A stretch of 64,000 bases of DNA. Origin: Microvirga roseola (GTDB lineage: Bacteria > Pseudomonadota > Alphaproteobacteria > Rhizobiales > Beijerinckiaceae). This document shows positions 36,862-45,721 of this stretch, piece after piece. Within the stretch, counting starts at the first letter, position 1; each line of letters opens with the position of its first letter. The stretch spans positions 41,509 to 105,508 of the forward strand of contig NZ_JAJATX010000014.1 in assembly GCF_020866965.1 (NCBI RefSeq). The letters run 5' to 3'. Under the pieces are notes generated by a model, which was not told the origin of the DNA, searched no databases, and saw nothing but the letters and a program-made list of their open reading frames with translations. A program made the translations under genes and the position numbers.

Positions 36862-37326
36862 ATGTGCGCGGTTGCTTGCTGGCAGATGGAAAGCCTGCTG
36901 CTAGTCGAAGAGGAGATCCCCATTCACGCTCACGAAATGATCAGCACGCATCCTCACGTGAAGGGGAGCACCAATGACGTGCTCATTCGTTGCATTGAGG
37001 AATGCTTCGACTGTGCACAAACCTGCACATCCTGCGCCGATGCATGTCTGGGCGAAGGAATGGTCGCGGAACTGACGCAGTGCATCCGCCGCAACATGGA
37101 TTGTGCGGATATCTGCATGGCCACTGGGACCGTGGCGACCCGGCGGACCGGCTCCAACGAAGAGGTCATCCGCCGTATGCTCGCCGCCTGCATGGATGCT
37201 TGCCGCACCTGCGGTGAGGAATGCGAGCGCCATGCCGGCATGCACGAGCACTGCCGTATCTGCGCCGAAGCGTGCCGCCGCTGCGAGCAGGCCTGCAGGC
37301 AGGCCATGGACAGCATGTCGGCCTAG
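36862..37326 (+). CDS. Four-helix-bundle copper-binding protein (DUF326/Csp-like)
   Basis: 154 residues; the conserved part starts near MISTHPHVKGSTNDVLIRC. Cys-rich CxxC/CxxxC pattern: CIEECFDCAQTCTSCADACL, CIRRNMDCADICMATG, CMDACRTCGEECERH, HCRICAEACRRCEQACRQ. This fits the copper storage protein family in which Cys residues line the core of a four-helix bundle and hold Cu(I). There is no signal peptide, so a cytosolic Csp3-like form. The start is uncertain: ATGs at 36862, 36886 and 36937 are in frame; I kept 36862 because AGGA lies ten bases upstream. Confidence 0.82.
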   Translation: MCAVACWQMESLLLVEEEIPIHAHEMISTHPHVKGSTNDVLIRCIEECFDCAQTCTSCADACLGEGMVAELTQCIRRNMDCADICMATGTVATRRTGSNEEVIRRMLAACMDACRTCGEECERHAGMHEHCRICAEACRRCEQACRQAMDSMSA

Positions 37327-37340
37327 CGCCGAGGGACTGC

Positions 37341-37883
37341 TCAGTTTTCGAATGCAGGGGTCTGCCCAGTCTCCTGCATGGAACCGGCTGCTCCATACCG
37401 CATCCAGATTAGCGCAAAGCCGACCAGCGGGATAAGGATGTCCGTGTAGAAGATTACGCCTGCATTGCCCGGTGCATAGTTATGCGCCTCAACTATCTGC
37501 ACCGCATGGCCTGCAGCCGCGCCCCAAAGGAAGCAGGCAGGACCGATGACGGCGGCAAGGCGGGCGCCTGCACTGCCTTTGAAGGCGAGGAAGCCGACAA
37601 CCGAAAACCCGAAACTGGCAAAGCCGACCTCTTTCTGAAACGGGCTGGTCTGCCAACCGATGAATGAAGCAGCCATTTCCGAAAAGAAGACGTGCATCAC
37701 GAAATTGTAGAGGAAGGTGACGCCGAGCGCGAAGAACAGGAACCAGGACAGCAGAGCCTCCGCAACCACCACGCGGCTTAGCAGGCGGGGACGGCGCAGG
37801 AGCGCGACAAACGCCGCAATAAGTCCCAGCAAAAAGAACGTCAGCGTAAAGTTGCTCAGCGCAAGCGTGATGATCTGCTCCAT
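37341..37883 (-). CDS. DUF6790-like inner-membrane protein
   Basis: 180 residues from the ATG at 37881-37883, which follows GGGAGGGGCGA. Five or six hydrophobic helices: LALSNFTLTFFLLGLIAAFV, EALLSWFLFFALGVTFLYNF, FGFSVVGFLAF, LAAVIGPACFLWGAAAGH and TDILIPLVGFALIWMRYG. The conserved middle FSEMAASFIGWQTSPFQKEVGFA matches DUF6790 members as I recall them. It converges on the copper-protein gene. Function unknown. Confidence 0.72.
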   Translation of the reverse strand: MEQIITLALSNFTLTFFLLGLIAAFVALLRRPRLLSRVVVAEALLSWFLFFALGVTFLYNFVMHVFFSEMAASFIGWQTSPFQKEVGFASFGFSVVGFLAFKGSAGARLAAVIGPACFLWGAAAGHAVQIVEAHNYAPGNAGVIFYTDILIPLVGFALIWMRYGAAGSMQETGQTPAFEN

Positions 37884-38016
37884 TCGCCCCTCCCGGTCGT
37901 AGATCCGGGCCGAACTTTGAGGCCTGGGAGCGGGTCTTGCAAGCGGGCAGCTATGCAACGAGACGATTTAAGGCGGATTGCTGTCGCTGCGCGCCGCCGC
38001 GGTTTCCAAGCTTGGC

Positions 38017-38041
38017 GGAACACTCATGGTGAGCCTGCGTT
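38017..38041 (+). promoter_or_regulatory. Candidate EcfG general-stress promoter of the MscS gene
   Basis: GGAAC at 38017-38021, a 16-base spacer, then CGTT at 38038-38041. This is the exact EcfG consensus (GGAAC-N16/17-CGTT). Transcription would begin around 38047-38050, right at the ATG at 38050. Chance expectation over a 64 kb window is about one such match, so the position next to a stress-type gene is the main support. Confidence 0.5.
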
Positions 38042-38049
38042 GCGCTCCC

Positions 38050-39177
38050 ATGTGGGACATTACGACGACACTTTCCGATACTCTTGCGCAGTTGCATAGA
38101 CTTTGGCCCAACTGGCTGGTCAATGCTGCGTTTCTGCTGATCGCGGCATTTCTCCTGCTGTTCCTCCATTCGCTTACTCTCGGGATTCTGAGACTGGTCC
38201 TTGGCGGACAACTTTCGGAATTCGGCCGCAAGCTGCTCCACAGGATCGGGCCGCCGACGCAGCTCGGACTCATCACAATCGGGCTGGGGCTCGTGATTCA
38301 GGTCCTGCCCAGGCGAGGTCCCGAGATCGACCTGATCCAATGGCTCCTGCTCTTCGGTTTCATCATCTTTCTCGGCTGGAGCGCCATTACCATCGTCAAC
38401 ACGGCGGCGGATCTCTATCTCCGGCGGCTGCCGCAGGAATCCGAGGACAGCATCCTCACGCGCAAGCTCCTCACCCAGGTCCGCCTGCTGAGAAGAGTCG
38501 CTGTCATTGTCATCGGCTTTCTGACACTTGCAGCCATTCTGATGACCATTCCCTCCGTGCGGCAGTACGGCGTCAGCCTCTTTGCTTCGGCGGGCGTTGC
38601 GGGCCTGGCAATCGGCCTGGCGGCGCGCCCGGTCCTATCGAACCTGATCGCAGGCATCCAGATCGCCATCACCCAGCCCATCCGGCTCGGGGACGCTGTT
38701 TTGGTCGAGGGGGAGTTCGGCCATGTGGATGAGATTCAGACCACCTACGTGGTGATCCGCCTGTGGGACTGGCGGCGATTGGTCGTCCCCCTCTCCTACT
38801 TCATGGAGAAGCCCTTCCAGAACTGGACCCGGCAATCGGCTTCGATCATCGGGGCGGTCTTCTGGTATGTCGATTACTCCACGCCGGTAGAAGCGGTGCG
38901 AGCCAGGTTCCTCGAAATCCTGAAGGATTCGAAGCTCTGGAATGGAGAAGTCGCCGCCCTGCAGGTGACGGACGCCAAGGACCGGACCATCGAGCTCCGC
39001 GGGCTCATGAGCGCCGCATCGGCGGCTTCCGCCTTCGACCTCCGCTGCGAGATCCGGGAGAAACTGATCGCATGGCTGCAGGAGGCCTATCCGCATTCCC
39101 TGCCCCGAGCCCGGATCGAGGTGGAATCCGTACCGACAGGACAGTCCCAAGCCATTCCCTCTCCGCAACCACGTTAA
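38050..39177 (+). CDS. MscS-family mechanosensitive ion channel
   Basis: 375 residues from the ATG at 38050; ATG 38026 is also in frame (GGCGGA seven bases before it), as is a TTG at 37978. Four or so N-terminal helices are followed by the pore-type helix VSLFASAGVAGLAIGLAARPVLSNLIAGIQIA and the MscS beta domain (QPIRLGDAVLVEGEFGHVDEI, TTYVVIRLWDWRRLVVPLSYF). It releases osmolytes on hypo-osmotic shock or is a smaller-conductance variant. The putative EcfG promoter favours 38050 and a leaderless transcript. Confidence 0.88.
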   Translation: MWDITTTLSDTLAQLHRLWPNWLVNAAFLLIAAFLLLFLHSLTLGILRLVLGGQLSEFGRKLLHRIGPPTQLGLITIGLGLVIQVLPRRGPEIDLIQWLLLFGFIIFLGWSAITIVNTAADLYLRRLPQESEDSILTRKLLTQVRLLRRVAVIVIGFLTLAAILMTIPSVRQYGVSLFASAGVAGLAIGLAARPVLSNLIAGIQIAITQPIRLGDAVLVEGEFGHVDEIQTTYVVIRLWDWRRLVVPLSYFMEKPFQNWTRQSASIIGAVFWYVDYSTPVEAVRARFLEILKDSKLWNGEVAALQVTDAKDRTIELRGLMSAASAASAFDLRCEIREKLIAWLQEAYPHSLPRARIEVESVPTGQSQAIPSPQPR

Positions 39178-39187
39178 GAAGGCATTA

Positions 39188-39216
39188 GCCTGTTATGCTA
39201 CTAAAGCATAACAGGC
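39188..39216. terminator. Stem-loop after the MscS gene
   Basis: Perfect 12-base stem GCCTGTTATGCT (39188-39199) / AGCATAACAGGC (39205-39216) with a 5-base loop, 11 bases after the stop. The downstream T tract is poor (CTACATTATTA), so termination efficiency is uncertain. Confidence 0.65.
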
Positions 39217-39326
39217 CTACATTATTACCGCTCCTCTTCGGCGTCGCACAGGCATATATGCTGCAGTGCACACGCAAGAACAAAGGCTGCCAGTCAAGTG
39301 GGCTGGCTAACTAACAGGAGCCCCCA

Positions 39327-39482
39327 ATGTTCGTGTCCTTCATTCTGTCTAAAGTCCGCACCTATCTGCGGTATCGCGAAACCGTCCGCGAGCTGTCGCA
39401 GCTTTCCGATCGTGAGCTGGAGGATCTTGGCATCTCCCGCTTCCAGATCGACGGCATCGCCCGCGAGCACGCGACCGCGTAA
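39327..39482 (+). CDS. DUF1127 mini-protein
   Basis: 51 residues: MFVSFILSKVRTYLRYRETV then ELSQLSDRELEDLGISRFQID and a short end. The L-S-D-x-E-L-x-D-L-G-I-x-R pattern is DUF1127. In Agrobacterium and Rhodobacter such arginine-rich small proteins bind RNA or take part in phosphate and RNA turnover responses. SD AACAGGAG lies 9-10 bases before the ATG. The gene is short enough to be missed by length filters. Confidence 0.9.
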   Translation: MFVSFILSKVRTYLRYRETVRELSQLSDRELEDLGISRFQIDGIAREHATA

Positions 39483-39510
39483 GTTTGCGCTGCACTGCAA
39501 CAAAGGCCCT

Positions 39511-39535
39511 CGCCCGCCCTTCCGGCGGGCGTTCG
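39511..39535. terminator. Stem-loop between the DUF1127 gene and the convergent SDR
   Basis: CGCCCGCC (39511-39518) pairs with GGCGGGCG (39524-39531), loop CTTCC; TTCG follows. It can terminate the plus-strand gene; the minus-strand side has no clear U tract. Confidence 0.7.
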
Positions 39536-39548
39536 CCTGTCTGGAGGG

Positions 39549-40310
39549 CTATCCGCGGCCCCCGGATACGGGGAGGATCGCTCCCGTGATGTAGGACGCA
39601 GCATCCGACATCAGAAACAGGATCGCCTCTGCTATTTCCGCCGGTTCGCCGACCCGGTTCATGGGAATGAAGGGCCGCAGCCGCTCCATCCTCCCCACGT
39701 CGCCTGTGCTCCGTTCGTGGATATCTGTCCGCGTCATCCCCGGCGACACAGCGTTGACGCGGATGCCGTCGACGGCGAGTTCCCGGGCCATGCCGATTGT
39801 CAGCGCATCGATGGCCCCTTTCGAGGCCGCATACCAGACATACTCGTTCGGGCTGCCCAGGGTCGATGCCACCGACGAGATGTTGGTGATCGTACCGCCC
39901 TCACCCCCACTGTTCCGGGAAAGGCGCCGCGTCGCTTCGCGGGCGACCCACAGGGCTCCCAGGACATTAACATCGATGCAGGCGCGGATCGTGTCGGCGG
40001 GGGCCTGCTCCAGCCGGCTGGACTTGCCGGTGATCCCGGCATTGTTGACCACGTGCGAGAGGCGGCCCAGAGCGGCCTCGGTCTCATCGAACATGCGGAT
40101 GACATCCGCCTCGCTCGCCACATCGCCCTGACAGGCCATAGCGGCAGCACCGGACGCACGGCAGGCCTCGACCACCTTCTCTGCGGATTCGCGCTCGGAT
40201 CTGTAGGTGATCGCGACATCGTAACCGCGCGAGGCTGCGAGCTGCGCCACCGAGGCGCCTATGCCGCGGCTTCCGCCTGTAATAAGGACGACAGGTCGCC
40301 TGGACTGCAT
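39549..40310 (-). CDS. SDR family oxidoreductase (glucose/ribitol dehydrogenase-like)
   Basis: 253 residues from the ATG at 40308-40310, preceded by GGAGG eight bases upstream; the frame is open to 40343. Cofactor loop TGGSRGIGASVAQLAA, VNNAGITGKSSRLEQ, catalytic YAASKGAIDALTIGMARE, and SPGMTRTDIHE after it. The end SDAASYITGAILPVSGGRG is usual for classical SDRs. Neighbouring trmFO is divergent. Substrate unknown. Confidence 0.92.
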   Translation of the reverse strand: MQSRRPVVLITGGSRGIGASVAQLAASRGYDVAITYRSERESAEKVVEACRASGAAAMACQGDVASEADVIRMFDETEAALGRLSHVVNNAGITGKSSRLEQAPADTIRACIDVNVLGALWVAREATRRLSRNSGGEGGTITNISSVASTLGSPNEYVWYAASKGAIDALTIGMARELAVDGIRVNAVSPGMTRTDIHERSTGDVGRMERLRPFIPMNRVGEPAEIAEAILFLMSDAASYITGAILPVSGGRG

Positions 40311-40388
40311 GGCGCGGGCCTCCTTCCCAAGGGACATGGCCAACCTTGACCAGGGCTCCCATGAGAGTCAACAAGACCGTTCAGGAGA

Positions 40389-41813
40389 ATGAGCGTGAGC
40401 AAGATCGAACCCATCCACGTCGTCGGCGGCGGCCTCGCCGGCTCGGAAGCTGCCTGGCAGATCGCCCAGGCGGGCGTTCCCGTCGTCCTTCACGAGATGC
40501 GCCCCGTACGCGGCACCGATGCCCACAAGACGGACGGGCTGGCCGAACTCGTGTGCTCGAACTCCTTCCGCTCCGATGATGCCGAAACCAATGCGGTCGG
40601 CCTGCTTCATCAGGAGATGCGCAGCCTCGGCTCGCTCATCATGGCCAAGGGCGACGCGAACCAGGTGCCGGCTGGTGGCGCCCTGGCAGTTGACCGGGAT
40701 GGCTTTTCAGATGCCGTGACAGCCGCTCTCCACGCACATCCGCTCGTCACCATCGAGCGGGGCGAAGTGGCAGGCCTGCCACCGGAGGACTGGTCGTCGG
40801 CCATCGTTTCCACCGGGCCGCTCACCTCGCCCGCGCTCGCCGAGGCGATCCTGGCGCTCACGGGCGAGACGTCGCTCGCCTTCTTCGACGCCATCGCGCC
40901 CATCGTCTATCGCGAGTCCATCAACATGGACATCGCCTGGTTCCAGTCGCGCTACGACAAGGTCGGGCCGGGCGGCACCGGCAAGGACTACATCAACTGC
41001 CCGATGACCAAGGAGCAGTACGACGCCTTCGTGGATGCCCTGATCGCCGGCGACAAGACAGAGTTCAAGGAATGGGAGGCCAACACCCCCTATTTCGACG
41101 GCTGTCTGCCCATCGAGGTCATGGCCGAGCGCGGTCGCGAAACCCTGCGCCATGGGCCGATGAAGCCGGTCGGCCTCACCGACCCGCGCAATCCCGACAA
41201 GAAGCCCTACGCCATCGTGCAGCTGCGCCAGGACAATGCGCTCGGCACCCTGTTCAACATGGTCGGCTTCCAGACAAAGCTCAAATACGGCGCGCAGACG
41301 GGAATCTTCCGCATGATCCCGGGCCTGGAGAATGCCGAATTCGCCCGGCTCGGCGGAATCCATCGCAACACCTATCTCAACTCGCCGAAGCTCCTCGATC
41401 CGACCCTTCGCCTGAAGGCGATGCCGCGCCTGCGCTTTGCGGGCCAGATCACCGGCTGCGAGGGCTATGTGGAGAGCGCGGCCGTTGGCCTCATGACGGG
41501 CCGCTTCGCCGCCGCAGAGCGGCTGGGCCGGCCGATCCAGCCCCTGCCCCATACGACCGCGCTCGGCGCGCTCATCAACCACATCACGGGCGGGCACATC
41601 GAGACCATCGACGAGGGTCCGCGCTCCTTCCAGCCCATGAACGTCAATTTCGGCCTCTTCCCACCCCTGGATCGCGCGCCGAAGGCCGAGGACGGCAAGC
41701 GCCTGCGCGGCTCGGCCAAAGCCATTGCGAGAAAGAAGATGCTGACGGATCGGGCCCGGGCGGATCTGGCTGAGTGGCTCAAAGGCACGCCCCAGCCGCA
41801 GGCGGCGGAGTAA
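40389..41813 (+). CDS. trmFO: Methylenetetrahydrofolate-tRNA-(uracil-5-)-methyltransferase
   Basis: Flavoenzyme that makes m5U54 in tRNA using methylene-THF as carbon source. 474 residues; FAD-binding [14 protein letters not shown], then [27 protein letters not shown] and the catalytic Cys region [16 protein letters not shown]. The C-terminal FAD part includes [28 protein letters not shown] ahead of the ATG. Confidence 0.96.
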   Translation: MSVSKIEPIHVVGGGLAGSEAAWQIAQAGVPVVLHEMRPVRGTDAHKTDGLAELVCSNSFRSDDAETNAVGLLHQEMRSLGSLIMAKGDANQVPAGGALAVDRDGFSDAVTAALHAHPLVTIERGEVAGLPPEDWSSAIVSTGPLTSPALAEAILALTGETSLAFFDAIAPIVYRESINMDIAWFQSRYDKVGPGGTGKDYINCPMTKEQYDAFVDALIAGDKTEFKEWEANTPYFDGCLPIEVMAERGRETLRHGPMKPVGLTDPRNPDKKPYAIVQLRQDNALGTLFNMVGFQTKLKYGAQTGIFRMIPGLENAEFARLGGIHRNTYLNSPKLLDPTLRLKAMPRLRFAGQITGCEGYVESAAVGLMTGRFAAAERLGRPIQPLPHTTALGALINHITGGHIETIDEGPRSFQPMNVNFGLFPPLDRAPKAEDGKRLRGSAKAIARKKMLTDRARADLAEWLKGTPQPQAAE

Positions 41814-41829
41814 GGCCGAGGACAGAACT

Positions 41830-42672
41830 CTAGAACGGCCCCCGCCAGAGCGCCCAGATCCGCCGCCATTGCGGCAGTTCGACGGGCGTCTGGAACGGGT
41901 CATAGTCCCGCCGCTCCATCGCCCTGAGGTAGGGCTCCACCAGCGCGAGGGGCCGGAAGGCCGGTTCGGCCGCGGCAGGAATGGTCGCGCGCAAGGTCCT
42001 TGCCTGCTCCAGATGCCTGCGGGCAACCGCCCGCAGGTCGGCAAGGGCCGCTGCAAGCCCCGGCCCGCCGCGCCCCGCCACCACATCGTCCCGTACCACG
42101 CCGTGGCGGGCAAGGATGTCGGCAGGGACATAAACCCGTCCCTGGCGGGCATGCCAGGGGAAGGCCCTCAGGAGCCCGGTAATCCCATAGGCCACGCCCG
42201 CATGGCCGGAGGCATCCGCCGTGCCGGTATCGGAGCCACCGGCCAGAATGATGCTCGAGAGCTGGATCAGGCTGGACGAGGTTTCACCGCAATAACCCTC
42301 GAGGTCATTGAGGCTCGGCATCGGATCCTCGTAGAGGTCGAAGATCCTGGCATCGATCAGGTCGACGAGGGACTGGTGCGGCAGACGGAACTTGACGATG
42401 GTGTCGTCGAGGGCCGCCGCGACCGGGTTGGCCCGGACGTCGCCGCGCATCTCGCCCTGAAGGGCATCCCGCCACCATTGCAGGCGGATTTCCCCCATCA
42501 GCGCCTCGCGCACGGCCTCCCGGACGCGGGCGATCTCAAAGTTGAAGGCATAGAGCGCATGAAGATGCGGACGCTTGTCGGCTGGCGCGAAGAGGGTTGA
42601 CCAGAATCGATCGGGATCCCCCTCGCGGACGAGCGCCTCGCAATGGGCGAAGTCGGATCCGGGCTCGGCCAT
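41830..42672 (-). CDS. Squalene/phytoene synthase-fold protein, NDUFAF6-like
   Basis: 280 residues with the all-helical prenyl synthase fold (LFAPADKRPHLHALYAFNFEIARVREAV). The second Asp-rich motif D-x-x-x-D of active enzymes is replaced by RAFPWHARQGRVYVPADIL, and only LIDARIFDLYED remains of the first. The same degenerate pattern (C-L-R-A-T-P-Y-H-G...L-P-x-D) is in the mitochondrial complex I assembly factor NDUFAF6, and the end DPFQTPVELPQWRRIW also fits. So a role in respiratory complex I assembly is likelier than terpenoid synthesis. Next to the Mth938-like gene, two bases apart. Confidence 0.8.
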   Translation of the reverse strand: MAEPGSDFAHCEALVREGDPDRFWSTLFAPADKRPHLHALYAFNFEIARVREAVREALMGEIRLQWWRDALQGEMRGDVRANPVAAALDDTIVKFRLPHQSLVDLIDARIFDLYEDPMPSLNDLEGYCGETSSSLIQLSSIILAGGSDTGTADASGHAGVAYGITGLLRAFPWHARQGRVYVPADILARHGVVRDDVVAGRGGPGLAAALADLRAVARRHLEQARTLRATIPAAAEPAFRPLALVEPYLRAMERRDYDPFQTPVELPQWRRIWALWRGPF

Positions 42673-42673
42673 G

Positions 42674-43060
42674 TCAGGGCACGGCGATCAGCGCCGCGCC
42701 GACCCTGCGGTTCTCAGCCACAAGAATATTGTAGGTCCGCGCTGCGGCCCCGGTCTGCATGACGTCGAGACGGATCTGCGCCTCACGGAACGGGGCCCTG
42801 AGACGCTCAGGGAAAGCCGCGATATCCGCGCCGGTACCGATGAGCAGCAGCTCGATCTGCTCGGCCTCCGCGAAGACAGGGTCGAAGGACGCTCCCGTCA
42901 GTTCCGACACCGACGTCACCGGCCAGGCGCGGATCCCGGAGGGGAGAACCAGGATCGACCCGCGGTGGGACATGTCCGCAAAGCGGAAGCCGCCATTGCC
43001 GTAGGCGTCGATCTCATGACGCCCTGGCACGAAGCCGTCATGGAGGCGTCCGACCCCCAT
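42674..43060 (-). CDS. Mth938/DUF498-like protein, NDUFAF3-like
   Basis: 128 residues: IDAYGNGGFRFADMSHRGSILVLPSG, then ELLLIGTGADIAAFPERL and MQTGAAARTYNILVAENRRVGAALIAV. This is the Mth938 domain, the same family as the mitochondrial complex I assembly factor NDUFAF3. It starts four bases after secF ends and is followed by the NDUFAF6-like gene; all three appear cotranscribed. No nuo genes are in the window. Confidence 0.88.
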   Translation of the reverse strand: MGVGRLHDGFVPGRHEIDAYGNGGFRFADMSHRGSILVLPSGIRAWPVTSVSELTGASFDPVFAEAEQIELLLIGTGADIAAFPERLRAPFREAQIRLDVMQTGAAARTYNILVAENRRVGAALIAVP

Positions 43061-43064
43061 CGCC

Positions 43065-44003
43065 CTACTCCGCTGCGGCCGCCGTCGCGTCCGCCGGGGC
43101 AGCCGTCTCCGCGCCCTGCTTCAGGCCGAGATAGACCAGGATCGGCGCGGCGATGAACACCGACGAATAGGTGCCGACCACCAGACCGAACAGCATGGTG
43201 TAGGAGAAGCTCCGCAGGACTTCGCCGCCGAAGATAGCGAGCGCGATGATGGCAAAGCCCGTGGAGAGGCCCGTCATAATGGTTCGCGTGAGCGTGTCGT
43301 TGATCGCCTGATCGAGCAGCTCGCCGATGGGTCTCTTCTTGTACTTGCGCAGCGTCTCGCGAATGCGGTCGTAGACCACCACGGTATCGTTGAGCGAGTA
43401 ACCCATGATCGTCAGCAGCGCCGCGATCGAGGTCATGTCGAACTGGATTTGCGTAATGGCGAAGAAGCCGATGGTGAGGACGATGTCGTGCAGCGTCGCC
43501 ACGACCGCGCCGATGGCGTACTGCCACTCGAAGCGGAACCAGAGATAGGCCAGGATCGCCACGAGGGCGAGGATGACGCCGAGCGTTCCGGACTGCACGA
43601 GCTCGCTGGAGACGCGAGGGCCCACGACCTCGATGCGGCGGAACTCGTAAGCATCCTCGAAGGCCTCGCGCATACGCGCCACGACCTCCTGCTGGCCCCG
43701 CTCGCCGCCAGGCTGCAGTTCGACACGGACCGAGACCTCGCGGCCGTCGCCGAAGGCCTGCACCTCCACGGAGCCGAAGCCGAGCGCATTGGCGCGGTCG
43801 CGGATGGCGCCGGCATCGGCCGTCGGGCCGAGAGCCCGCATCTCGATGAGCGTGCCACCCTTGAAGTCGATGCCGAAATTCATTCCGACGGTAAAGAACA
43901 GGACCACCGTGAGGACCGAAAGGAGGGCCGAGAACGGGAAGCTCATGCGCCGGTAGCGCATAAACTCGAATTTCGTGTTGGTCGGGAAGTAGCGGATCAG
44001 CAT
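43065..44003 (-). CDS. secF: Protein translocase subunit SecF
   Basis: RND-type membrane protein that, with SecD, uses the proton gradient to finish export through SecYEG. 312 residues with six helices; MNFGIDFKGGTLIEM after the first helix, AYLWFRFEWQYAIGAVVATLHD, GYSLNDTVVVYDRIRE, and a Pro/Ala-rich C-terminus. 16 bases after secD. Confidence 0.97.
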   Translation of the reverse strand: MLIRYFPTNTKFEFMRYRRMSFPFSALLSVLTVVLFFTVGMNFGIDFKGGTLIEMRALGPTADAGAIRDRANALGFGSVEVQAFGDGREVSVRVELQPGGERGQQEVVARMREAFEDAYEFRRIEVVGPRVSSELVQSGTLGVILALVAILAYLWFRFEWQYAIGAVVATLHDIVLTIGFFAITQIQFDMTSIAALLTIMGYSLNDTVVVYDRIRETLRKYKKRPIGELLDQAINDTLTRTIMTGLSTGFAIIALAIFGGEVLRSFSYTMLFGLVVGTYSSVFIAAPILVYLGLKQGAETAAPADATAAAAE

Positions 44004-44019
44004 GGGACAAGCCCGTCCT

Positions 44020-45627
44020 TTAGATCTGGATCGCCTTGGGCCGGGTGTAATTGTACCAGCCAGCGATCATGAGGCGGGTCACCGTATAGGCCGTGAAGAC
44101 GGTGGTGATCACGCCGATGGACAGGGTGACCGCGAAGCCGCGTACGGGGCCGGTGCCGAGGAAGAACAGAATTCCTGCCGCAAGCAGGGTCGTGAAGTTC
44201 GCGTCCAGGATTGTGCCAAGCGCCCGTCCGAAGCCCTGGTCGAGGGAGGATACGGCCGAACGCCCGAGCCGCGCCTCTTCACGAATGCGCTCGTAGATCA
44301 GCACGTTGGAATCGACCGCCATGCCGACCGTGAGCAGGATGCCTGCGATGCCCGGCAGAGTGAGCGTTGCCCCGAGAGCCGACATGACGCCCAGGATGAG
44401 CGCGACGTTCACCGCGACGGCGACGACAGCCACGATGCCGAGGAAGCCGTAGGCCGCAATCATGAAGGCCGCGACAAGGGCGGAGCCGATGGATACGGCC
44501 AGTGTCCCGGCCTCGATGGAGTCCTGGCCGAGACCGGGACCTACCGTGCGCTCCTCGATGATCGTGAGCTTGGCAGGCAGCGCACCGGCGCGGAGGAGGA
44601 CGGCGAGGTTGTTGACCTGCTCCACGGTGAAGTTGCCCGAGATCTGGCCGGAGCCGCCGGTGATGGCCGACTGGATCGTCGGTGCGGAAACCACCTCGTT
44701 GTCGAGGACGATTGCCAGCGGCCGGCCGATATTGCGGGCTGTCGCGTCGCCGAAGCGCTGGGCGCCGCGGATATTGAAGCGGAAATTGACGATGGGCTCG
44801 TTGGTGCGGCTGTCGAAGGCCGGCTGCGCATCGATCAGATCCGCGCCCTCGGCGATCACGGTGCGCTCGACGGGAACCCGCCGACCGCCCTCTTCGCGCA
44901 TCGGCAGCATGTCGGTGTCGGCTGCGCCCGTCTGACCGAGAAGACGGAACTCGAGCTTCGCGGTCCGGCCGAGAAGCTCCTTGAGCTGCTGCGGATCCTG
45001 GAGGCCCGGCACCTGCACCAGGATGCGGTCGGCGCCCTGCTGCTGGATATTCGGCTCGGTGGTACCCATGGCATCGACGCGGCGGCGGAGCACCTCGATG
45101 GCCTGCTGGATCGCGCGGCGAACCCGCTCCGTGACGCCGGCCTCCGTATAGGCCAGGGTGATCAGGCCCTCGGGCGTAGTCGTAATCTCGATGTCGTTAT
45201 TGCCGGTCGGGCCGAGGATCGCATTACCGACCGGCTGCGCCAACTCGCGCAGGCGGGGCAGCAGCGTGTCCCGGTCGGCCTGCTGCGGCACGCGGATCTG
45301 AACGCCGCGCTGCACCATCTGGATGCCGCCCTGCAGGGAGATGCGGTTCTCGCGCAGGATGCGGCGGACGTCGTCGCGCAGCTGGGTGGTCTGCGTCCGC
45401 AGGAGATCCGGCACGTCCACTTCGAGCAGGACGTGAGAGCCGCCCTGAAGGTCGAGTCCGAGGGTGATGGCGCTGGTCGGGACGAGCCAGGACGGCACCC
45501 ACGACGGAATAGAGTTCTGGAATGCCACGCGCTGTTCGCGGGTCATCATGCTCGGGACCGCCAAAAGGATACCGAGGATGACGGCCGCCAGAATGGCGAT
45601 GACCTTCGACTTCGTGAAGCGCAGCAT
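44020..45627 (-). CDS. secD: Protein translocase subunit SecD
   Basis: Partner of SecF in the SecDF-YajC complex. 535 residues: first helix, then the long periplasmic P1 domain (LGLDLQGGSHVLLEVD; LVQVPGLQDPQQLKELLG), then five helices with TVGMAVDSNVLIYERIREE. The genes run yajC-secD-secF in one direction. Confidence 0.97.
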   Translation of the reverse strand: MLRFTKSKVIAILAAVILGILLAVPSMMTREQRVAFQNSIPSWVPSWLVPTSAITLGLDLQGGSHVLLEVDVPDLLRTQTTQLRDDVRRILRENRISLQGGIQMVQRGVQIRVPQQADRDTLLPRLRELAQPVGNAILGPTGNNDIEITTTPEGLITLAYTEAGVTERVRRAIQQAIEVLRRRVDAMGTTEPNIQQQGADRILVQVPGLQDPQQLKELLGRTAKLEFRLLGQTGAADTDMLPMREEGGRRVPVERTVIAEGADLIDAQPAFDSRTNEPIVNFRFNIRGAQRFGDATARNIGRPLAIVLDNEVVSAPTIQSAITGGSGQISGNFTVEQVNNLAVLLRAGALPAKLTIIEERTVGPGLGQDSIEAGTLAVSIGSALVAAFMIAAYGFLGIVAVVAVAVNVALILGVMSALGATLTLPGIAGILLTVGMAVDSNVLIYERIREEARLGRSAVSSLDQGFGRALGTILDANFTTLLAAGILFFLGTGPVRGFAVTLSIGVITTVFTAYTVTRLMIAGWYNYTRPKAIQI

Positions 45628-45721
45628 TACAGCTCAACCTTTCCAAACACTTCGCCGCAAAACCTGCGGCGAACCGGTCCTCCTGGCCTGAGCAGGGCCT
45701 TGAAGAACCGGCACTCTCTCG

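Noticed and set aside
41830..42672. Carotenoid/squalene synthesis gene
   Set aside because: Missing Asp-rich motif and the neighbours point to the NDUFAF6 type.
42900..44010. A 364-codon minus-strand frame overlapping secF
   Set aside because: Out of frame with secF and rich in His/Arg/Gly; secF motifs are all in the other frame.
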